Position numbers and translations under genes: made by a program | Shown: positions 58,701 to 64,000 of the stretch, in pieces | Position numbering within the stretch: the first letter of the stretch is position 1 | Layout: every line of letters begins with the position of its first letter | IMG/VR virus record: IMGVR_UViG_3300044825_000904 | Span: 40,272 to 104,271 of that record | Reading direction: 5' to 3' (one strand) | Source of the DNA: a virus | DNA: 64,000 nucleotides | Notes under the pieces: generated by a model | What the model was told of the DNA's origin: nothing | What the model saw: the letters and a program-made list of their open reading frames with translations, nothing else | Databases searched by the model: none

Positions 58701-59209
58701 AATAGCTTATTAATTAAAGAATTACACGATTTTTTTAAAGCACTAGAAAGATTTTGTTGATTAAAGTTACCTCCTTCATCAACTAAAAGTGTAGACATTG
58801 AGACTTCTTCAGCAGATTCTTCTACAATAGCCTTCTTAACCACTTTGCCATTATCATACAATGTACCTCTAAGTCTAATTACAACTGCTTCAGTTGCCCC
58901 ATGAAATACGGATAAATTAGCCTCACGCTTAAATACATCAAGATATAATATTTCTACTTTAATTACCTGCTTAGAATCGTCAGATAAATCGTATTCCTTA
59001 ACTACCAAGTATTCTTCTAGTATATTCTTTACACCAAAAGCTAGGTTTCTATTACCTGCAAGTGCTCCTATTTGTACTTTATTCTCCACTGGAGCTACTG
59101 TAATAGGCTCTGTAGGGAAGAAGTGCTTATAAAGAAAAAAGGATTGAACTGTGAAGCTCACTCCTATGATCACTGAAACAATCCAAGCAGTAATAGTAAA
59201 TAATTTCAT
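58697..59209 (-). CDS. Membrane-anchored periplasmic protein of CsgG/LptE-like type (tentative)
   Basis: 170 aa. N-terminal transmembrane anchor (TITAWIVSVIIGVSFTVQSF) and a periplasmic alpha/beta domain with VIKVEILYLDVFKREANL, TEAVVIRLRGTLYDNGKVVK and a C-terminal helix, similar in layout to the 235-aa CsgG-like protein. First gene of the exported-protein group, ATGA-coupled to the small basic gene and thus to the endolysin. Confidence 0.45.
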   Translation of the reverse strand: MKLFTITAWIVSVIIGVSFTVQSFFLYKHFFPTEPITVAPVENKVQIGALAGNRNLAFGVKNILEEYLVVKEYDLSDDSKQVIKVEILYLDVFKREANLSVFHGATEAVVIRLRGTLYDNGKVVKKAIVEESAEEVSMSTLLVDEGGNFNQQNLSSALKKSCNSLINKLL

Positions 59210-59331
59210 CCTTGTCCTCTTGAGGGTTTAGGTTTTTCTTGATATTTAGAATAAGACTTCTTAGCCTTACCCTTTCTTCTAGTTCCAAAAGTAATCTTCT
59301 TAGTTTCTGCTGATTTAGTAGCTTTTGCCAT
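59206..59331 (-). CDS. Small Lys-rich protein
   Basis: 41 aa: MAKATKSAETKKITFGTRRK then GKAKKSYSKYQEKPKPSRGQG. Start overlaps the endolysin stop, its TGA overlaps the next ATG. Very basic, disordered; resembles short basic proteins I recall from other Bacteroidota phages. Function unknown. Confidence 0.6.
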   Translation of the reverse strand: MAKATKSAETKKITFGTRRKGKAKKSYSKYQEKPKPSRGQG

Positions 59332-60185
59332 TATGAAAGTAGTTTATAGTATTCAGTAAAGTGTTTTTGTCTGTCAGCTAAACCAATAGTACCACCATTA
59401 ACTCTTTTAGTTACAGCAGTTACTACATCAGGAGTTGCACCTCTATCACATATAGCCCACAAATTGTTTCTCTTAAAGAAGAATGCTGCGGAGGCTAAAG
59501 GATATTTACTAGCAACTAAATCAGGCATATCAAGAATACTTTCAGGTACAGTAGCATCAAATAAAGAGTAATTGTCTTTTCCTGTAAGCTGTATATACCC
59601 ACGACCTCTAAACTTATAGCCATCACCAGAAGATTCTGGACCATTACCCATTCTACTAGCATACACCTTATTAGCAATCTTTTCAGGTTTTCTTTCATAT
59701 TGTAATGCAATAGTTACACTAGGGAAATACTTTCTAAATATTCCACACAATCCTTTAGCAGAATAATTAAGATTCTCACTAACAGCTCTAAAGCCTCCAC
59801 TTTCGTGTCCACATTGAGCTAAGAAGTGTGCTAGTCTAAGAGTATTAGTTATTCCATATCTGCTAGCAGTGTCAGGTATCTGGTCTATAACTGCTTGTGG
59901 AATATGCCCTTTTAAATTGTCAAGAAGTTTAAAACCACTTTGTATGTGATTAATAACGACTTCAGGAGCTACGATAACAGGAGCAATAGGAGTTTCTACC
60001 ACAGGAGCAAATAACTTAGCCCATGTAGCATCTCCTACAATACCATCTGGAGTTAATCCGTGAGCTGTTTGCCAACCTTTTACAGCAGCTTCAGTCTTAG
60101 GACCAAACTTACCAATAGGATCAACTCCAAGTTTAATTTGAAGTTTAACTACATCGTCTCCTGTTGAACCAACTTTTAAAAGCAT
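59331..60185 (-). CDS. Endolysin: peptidoglycan-binding domain plus GH19-type glycosidase
   Basis: 284 aa. Residues 1-60: PG_binding_1 (LLKVGSTGDDVVKLQIKLG, GPKTEAAVKGWQTAHGLTPD). Residues 105-284: GH19-like lysozyme with catalytic Glu128 in AHFLAQCGHESGGF and FRGRGYIQLTGKDNY. Cuts murein at the end of infection. No signal peptide, so release depends on a holin. Located between the spanin-like gene (2-bp gap) and the Lys-rich gene. Confidence 0.9.
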   Translation of the reverse strand: MLLKVGSTGDDVVKLQIKLGVDPIGKFGPKTEAAVKGWQTAHGLTPDGIVGDATWAKLFAPVVETPIAPVIVAPEVVINHIQSGFKLLDNLKGHIPQAVIDQIPDTASRYGITNTLRLAHFLAQCGHESGGFRAVSENLNYSAKGLCGIFRKYFPSVTIALQYERKPEKIANKVYASRMGNGPESSGDGYKFRGRGYIQLTGKDNYSLFDATVPESILDMPDLVASKYPLASAAFFFKRNNLWAICDRGATPDVVTAVTKRVNGGTIGLADRQKHFTEYYKLLS

Positions 60186-60187
60186 AA

Positions 60188-60793
60188 CTATTTAATTTTG
60201 GTGTAATACCCAAACCCATAAAGAGGCTTGCCATCTAAGTCTACAGAAGCTTTAATGTTAAATAAAGCATCTTTCTTAGTCTTATAAAGCAATCCAGCTT
60301 CAATTCCTCTTATGCCTAAAGAATTACTTGTATTAATTCCACCACCCACGAATAAGTTTCTTGTCGGTGGGGAATACTTAGTAATAGTCTTTGTTTCTTT
60401 GACAATAGGAATTTGATAATTCTCACGAGTTTTTCTACTTGTTAATTTATTCTCATTAATGGTATCTAATACAGCTATATAACCATAAGTACCTATTCTA
60501 ATAGTATCAGAATAAATAACCTTATTTAAATAGAGTTGTAATAGTGCCATATACTGTCTTTTAAGGGTAGCATAATTAGTATCAGGCAGCATCTCAGGTT
60601 TGGATGCTACCTCTACAATTACTTCCTTTAAAACAGGTACTTTTTTGACTATGATGGAATCGTGAATACTCCAAGATGTATCGTGTACAACTAGAGTATC
60701 ATTTGGTCTAGCCTCTCCAGCTTGAACGTGTTTAGTGTAAGCATAGAATATAGCTATGATACAACAAACAAAAAGGGCTATATTAACCTTCAT
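60188..60793 (-). CDS. Membrane-anchored spanin-like protein
   Basis: 201 aa. N-terminal transmembrane helix (MKVNIALFVCCIIAIFYAY), a periplasmic helical part (TLKRQYMALLQLYLNKVIYS) and a beta-rich C-terminus (LFVGGGINTSNSLGIRGIEA ... GFGYYTKIK). Place between holin-like gene and endolysin suggests inner-membrane spanin or regulator of lysis. The C-terminal beta part is unlike Rz and may contact the outer membrane. Confidence 0.5.
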   Translation of the reverse strand: MKVNIALFVCCIIAIFYAYTKHVQAGEARPNDTLVVHDTSWSIHDSIIVKKVPVLKEVIVEVASKPEMLPDTNYATLKRQYMALLQLYLNKVIYSDTIRIGTYGYIAVLDTINENKLTSRKTRENYQIPIVKETKTITKYSPPTRNLFVGGGINTSNSLGIRGIEAGLLYKTKKDALFNIKASVDLDGKPLYGFGYYTKIK

Positions 60794-61070
60794 CTTCTGG
60801 TAGTGGGTCTAAGCCACCTGGTAGATTCTTTTCTCTTTCAGCATCAGTCTTTCTGTTTTGTGTTTTCTCAAAAGCAGAGATACCAAAACAAGCTGCTGTA
60901 AGTCCAGCGAATACTTCTAGGATAATAGGCTCAATAACAAATGTTTGTTGCTCTAATCCTGTAATAACATCAGCAATTCCATAAACTGCTAAGATAGCAA
61001 ATGAAGCGAATCCTAATACGGATTTCTCATTGATATCATTGTCATCCTTAAAAATGTCTAGTAATGCCAT
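60783..61070 (-). CDS. Holin-like small membrane protein
   Basis: 95 aa from ATG at 61070 (MALLDIFKDDNDINEKSVLG); a longer start at 61118 overlaps the small membrane gene upstream. Two transmembrane helices (FASFAILAVYGIADVITGL, EPIILEVFAGLTAACFGIS) and a charged C-terminus: a class II holin layout. Overlaps the spanin-like gene by 11 bp. Confidence 0.6.
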   Translation of the reverse strand: MALLDIFKDDNDINEKSVLGFASFAILAVYGIADVITGLEQQTFVIEPIILEVFAGLTAACFGISAFEKTQNRKTDAEREKNLPGGLDPLPEDEG

Positions 61071-61074
61071 TGTT

Positions 61075-61224
61075 TTACTTTTTATGTAGTTTATACCATT
61101 TGTGCAAGGTATAACCAATGGTAGCGATTAAAAGGAGAATCTTCAAAGATTGCTCCAAGCTAGTAAATGATAAGCTAAATGCTATCATATTGAAGATTCC
61201 CACTTTTAAATCGTCTTGATCCAT
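61075..61224 (-). CDS. Very small membrane protein, holin/antiholin candidate
   Basis: 49 aa: MDQDDLKVGIFNMIAFSLSF ... SLKILLLIATIGYTLHKWYK and a basic end. One or two short hydrophobic helices. Its ATG shares one base with the stop of the 98-aa gene. Immediately before the holin-like gene. Confidence 0.5.
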   Translation of the reverse strand: MDQDDLKVGIFNMIAFSLSFTSLEQSLKILLLIATIGYTLHKWYKLHKK

Positions 61225-61520
61225 TATTTCTTGTCTTGCACTTTAGTGAATACTTGTAATAATGGTCCTTTAGCTAAGATGATGATTGCTTCGCTATCCT
61301 TGATAAATCCTTTCAATACATCTTGGTCAGAAGTATCTAAGTCAAGAATTTCTCCTTTGTTAAGAGCTAAAGCCCATTCAAAGTATTTAATAGCATCACC
61401 TTTAGTTTGTTGAACCAAAGAGTTTGCAAGTAACTTACCTGCGTTTACTTTTGAACCATCTCTTTCAAGAAGTTCTTTTCCCTCTAAATCTGTAAGATTA
61501 AAGTTAAAGTTTAATTTCAT
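61224..61520 (-). CDS. Small conserved protein, fibre-block copy 2
   Basis: 98 aa; paralogue of 21914-22183 with a six-residue insertion after KELLERDGSK. In this copy the gene is followed by the lysis genes. Function unknown. Confidence 0.7.
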   Translation of the reverse strand: MKLNFNFNLTDLEGKELLERDGSKVNAGKLLANSLVQQTKGDAIKYFEWALALNKGEILDLDTSDQDVLKGFIKDSEAIIILAKGPLLQVFTKVQDKK

Positions 61521-61556
61521 TGTTTTGTGTGTTTGATTATATCGTAAAGTTAATAA

Positions 61557-61883
61557 TTATTCTGATATTTCCTCATTCACAATTGTTTCCTCTACAACAG
61601 GCACAGGAGCTACATAATCACCAGTGATAGTTAAGTTTAACTTAGCTGCAATAAACTCCCAAGCAGCAGTATCTTCTTGCCATGTAGGATAATCATTACC
61701 ATCCATAGTTACATTTCCTTGTGCTAATACATCACCTATATTTCCATCTTCTTTAATTGAGTTTAAAGAATAAAAAAATGTAGCTGATTTGTCTAAAGTA
61801 ACATTAACTGCATAAGCATTTAAAATAGAAGCTTCATTAGCTTGACCATTATTCCAAATTGATACTGATTCGATTAATTTCAT
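61557..61883 (-). CDS. Small beta-rich virion-associated protein, fibre-block copy 2
   Basis: 108 aa; paralogue of 22204-22539 (MKLIESVSIWNNGQANEASI...), with a similar Pro/Val/Glu-rich tail. Located between GYNGSIQ-domain and 98-aa genes, exactly as in copy 1. Confidence 0.65.
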   Translation of the reverse strand: MKLIESVSIWNNGQANEASILNAYAVNVTLDKSATFFYSLNSIKEDGNIGDVLAQGNVTMDGNDYPTWQEDTAAWEFIAAKLNLTITGDYVAPVPVVEETIVNEEISE

Positions 61884-61901
61884 TTTATTTATTATTTAAG
61901 T

Positions 61902-62345
61902 TTAAGGACAATAATATTGATTTTCAACTCTTTGGATACTTCCGTTGTATCCAGAAGGAATAGTTGTTTGTGGACCAACAGAAGTACCATTGTAATAATA
62001 ATAGCTTGGGCTATAACTAGGTAATATATAACGCTGACCAGTACCTAAAGTAGGATTAATTCTAGTCCAAGCTACAGTTCCACCACCACAAGGAGTTAAT
62101 TGATAATAAGTATATTGAACTGCAACTATTTTGCTTTTCGCTACAGTTTGATTAGCAGCAGTTCCACTTAAAGGAGCTGATTGTATTTCTACATAAGATT
62201 GCACTTGATCGCCTCTAATACACTTCTTAGCTGAAACTCCCGAAGGAGGCATAGGTAATAATTGTAGAAATGTACCATTATCACAAGCCTCCTTTAGGTT
62301 TTCAAAAGTAATTTGTTGGTTAGATGGAATAGATGACCACAACAT
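61902..62345 (-). CDS. Tail-tip/adhesin accessory protein with GYNGSIQ domain, fibre-block copy 2
   Basis: 147 aa; paralogue of 22569-23003. N-terminal IPSNQQITFENLKEACDN ... PLSGTAANQTVAKSKI; C-terminal YYQLTPC ... QRYILP ... GYNGSIQRVENQYYCP, also like the end of the 1372-aa muzzle protein. It starts 1 bp after the fibre 2 stop. Confidence 0.7.
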   Translation of the reverse strand: MLWSSIPSNQQITFENLKEACDNGTFLQLLPMPPSGVSAKKCIRGDQVQSYVEIQSAPLSGTAANQTVAKSKIVAVQYTYYQLTPCGGGTVAWTRINPTLGTGQRYILPSYSPSYYYYNGTSVGPQTTIPSGYNGSIQRVENQYYCP

Positions 62346-62346
62346 A

Positions 62347-64000
62347 TTAAGCTACATTTAATTGTTTCTTTAATTGCTCTACTTCTCTTTCTAATCTAGC
62401 AATCTTAACTGTATGTACTTCACGATAAGATAAATTTAAATATCCATCTTCGTTTTTGGTTACAACACTTGGCATATATGATTCTGCTTCTTGTGCAAAA
62501 TATCCATATTCTTGTCTACCATTTTTAATGTAAAGCTTAGCTTTTAAGTTTTCAATGTTTTTAACATTAACATCATCTTCTAATAATTCCTTCAATCTGC
62601 TATCTGATGATTCAAAAAATGCTGCTGCTGTTACATTACCGCCATTTGAAATTGTAACCAATGCCGTTGAATTTCGGCCAATCGCAAATAAATCTGTCCC
62701 AACATTACAGACTCCAATACCTAAATCCCAATACATTGATGCTGTTGGATTCCCTGCCATTCTTAACATTGCCCCATACGTTGTTCCTGTATATCCATTA
62801 ACCCCATTTTGAGTATATGAAATATGTGGATTAATGTGCATTACCCATCTGTCATTAGAACTTCCGTATAAAGTAGGATATGCTGTACCTCCACCCCATG
62901 ATGCCTGAATACTTCCTAAAATACCTTTAAATGAACCGGTATCCATTGCAATCTGTCCATTTACATATACGTTATATCCCGGATCTGTATTTGTGTTTAC
63001 TAATATATTTCCATTTGTATTGATTTTTAAATATTGAGTACCACTAACATTGAATGATTGGTAATTATATGTTCTAACAATTAACGCTGAACTATTCCAT
63101 GTTTCCAAATATCCAATTCCTGATTCATACCCCAATGTTAAACCACCTGTTGATGTTGCTAAAACCGTTCTGCCAATTGCTTTTATTGATCCATTTACTT
63201 CAAATTTTTCCCCCGGTGTTGTCGTTCCGATGCCTACATTCCCCCCGCTAGTAATCCGCATACGTTCGGTATCGTTAGTGCCAAATAACAATGGAATTGC
63301 ACTTTGAGAATAAATTAAATAATATGAATCAGTTGCGGCAATTAATCCTCTTTTAACATCCGCGACTTTATTATCTATACGAGATACTGAAGTAGCATTT
63401 ATAGTTAAAGAAGTGTGATTAGTTATTGATTCTGGCGAAGTCGTTCCGATTCCTACGTTGCCATTGTTTAAAATAGATAGAGCAGATGTATAAGTTGCAT
63501 TTATCTCTGCAGTATTATTTGCAGTTACTAAAAAGTTAAATCCTACACCACCTATTGCAGCATCTCTTAAAGGTTGCACCTTAGAACCACCACTTACAGT
63601 TGTTCTAATAAATTCAATGCCTCCTGTAAATACACTAGATGAGGTAGTAGAAATTATTTTAATTCCATCTGTACTATTTGCTCCATCATTTATAATTGCA
63701 TTTAATGCTCTTAAACTTCCACTAAATCTACCTGTACCATTTACATCAAGTTTGTATCCTGAATTTGTTGTCTGATTAATACCAATGTTGCCATCACTAA
63801 AAATCTTTAATGCTCCACCACCAACACCCGGTCTATCAAAATTTACAACACCCGGTGCAACAGATAAAACAACATTTCCAACGTGATCAGCACCTCCACC
63901 AATTCGAACTTGACCTGTACCAAAATAAGTATTTGAATATGCAATACCTGCATCTCCGGTTGTTAAATACTGATCGCCTGCTGATGATGGTGTAACTCTA
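62347..64000 (-). CDS. Tail fibre 2 with C-terminal S74 intramolecular chaperone (cut by right edge)
   Basis: The frame is open to the right edge, so the N-terminus is missing; a GTG at 63579 is internal. About 551 C-terminal residues are visible. Shaft strands match fibre 1 (GAGDQYLTTGDAGIAY-like region, VGIGTTTPGEKFEVNGSIKA, RTYNYQSFNVSGTQYLKINT). The C-terminus is an S74 chaperone with the canonical FFESSDSRLKELLEDD, then GYFAQEAESYMP and LSYREVHTVKIARLEREV. It has segments absent from fibre 1 (about 63230-63720). It is upstream of the lysis genes. Confidence 0.85.
   Translation of the reverse strand, partial: RVTPSSAGDQYLTTGDAGIAYSNTYFGTGQVRIGGGADHVGNVVLSVAPGVVNFDRPGVGGGALKIFSDGNIGINQTTNSGYKLDVNGTGRFSGSLRALNAIINDGANSTDGIKIISTTSSSVFTGGIEFIRTTVSGGSKVQPLRDAAIGGVGFNFLVTANNTAEINATYTSALSILNNGNVGIGTTSPESITNHTSLTINATSVSRIDNKVADVKRGLIAATDSYYLIYSQSAIPLLFGTNDTERMRITSGGNVGIGTTTPGEKFEVNGSIKAIGRTVLATSTGGLTLGYESGIGYLETWNSSALIVRTYNYQSFNVSGTQYLKINTNGNILVNTNTDPGYNVYVNGQIAMDTGSFKGILGSIQASWGGGTAYPTLYGSSNDRWVMHINPHISYTQNGVNGYTGTTYGAMLRMAGNPTASMYWDLGIGVCNVGTDLFAIGRNSTALVTISNGGNVTAAAFFESSDSRLKELLEDDVNVKNIENLKAKLYIKNGRQEYGYFAQEAESYMPSVVTKNEDGYLNLSYREVHTVKIARLEREVEQLKKQLNVA
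63005..63129. repeat. 125-bp identical block shared by fibres 1 and 2 (copy 2)
   Basis: Identical to 23663-23787. Confidence 0.9.
63874..64000. repeat. 127-bp identical block shared by fibres 1 and 2 (copy 2)
   Basis: Identical to 24535-24661 and reaching the window edge. Confidence 0.9.

Noticed and set aside
62347-63579. A complete 410-aa fibre starting at 63579
   Set aside because: The supposed start is an internal GTG; the frame and homology to fibre 1 continue to the window edge, so the gene is truncated by the window.
1-64000. Prophage or integrative element signs (integrase, att sites, transposase)
   Set aside because: No recombinase gene or flanking host gene was seen, and the tRNA is an intact gene among early genes without a nearby repeat of its 3' end.

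Overview
The window is AT-rich tailed-phage DNA from a phage (or phages) of a Bacteroidota host. Support for the host comes from promoters of the TTTG/TTG - about 20 nt - TAnnTTTG type, A-rich leaders instead of Shine-Dalgarno sites, a BACON domain, and many protein types typical of Bacteroidota phages. No rRNA, ribosomal protein, integrase, transposase, CRISPR array or recognisable host gene was seen.

Layout. (A) 1-19.86 kb, minus strand: a podovirus-type, crAss-like virion module. In transcription order it holds small pre-terminase genes (one GroES-like, one 2OG-Fe(II) oxygenase), a 737-aa large terminase, an 810-aa portal, a scaffold-like protein, a major capsid protein followed by a terminator, ring/neck proteins, a 1372-aa muzzle/tail-hub protein with a BACON domain, a GNAT-like protein and internal virion proteins. 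It runs off the left edge. (B) 19.91-21.94 kb, plus strand: a two-domain glycosyltransferase with a four-cysteine TibC/BAHT-like tail. (C) 21.9-42.36 kb, minus strand: a complete, unrelated HK97-type siphovirus module: TerS, TerL, portal, gp7/F-like protein, prohead protease, capsid, connectors, tail tube, frameshifted tail chaperones, tape measure, tail hub, a 1715-aa fibre with an S74 chaperone, and three small accessory genes. (D) 42.36-43.63 kb: a gene-free, repeat-rich divergent region that is a good candidate for the replication origin and control region. (E) 43.6-54.2 kb, plus strand: early genes, including clamp-like, RHH-like, RusA, SSB-like, RecE-like, helicase-loader-like and DnaB helicase proteins, plus one tRNA-Met. 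(F) 54.3-64 kb, minus strand: a second fibre (cut by the right edge) with the same three accessory genes, then small membrane proteins, a spanin-like protein and a GH19 endolysin, then an operon of exported proteins (CsgG-like, lipoprotein, cohesin/dockerin-like, outer-membrane-barrel-like).

How it fits together. If contiguous, the window has one early region and one lysis cassette but two unrelated head/packaging/tail sets, each apparently paired with a paralogous fibre block. Read as a circle, module A could run through the window ends into fibre 2 and the lysis genes, while module C carries fibre 1. A small C-terminal domain containing GYNGSIQ occurs both on the crAss-like muzzle and on the accessory proteins of both fibre blocks, tying the modules together. 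The alternative is a misassembly or recombination of two phages at the fibre repeats; identical 125- and 127-bp blocks in the two fibres would allow that. A 23-bp dyad family (TTATTTAGAA-N3-TTCTAAATAA) recurs at least seven times between 42.5 and 48.2 kb and looks like the operator or iteron set of an undescribed phage regulator.
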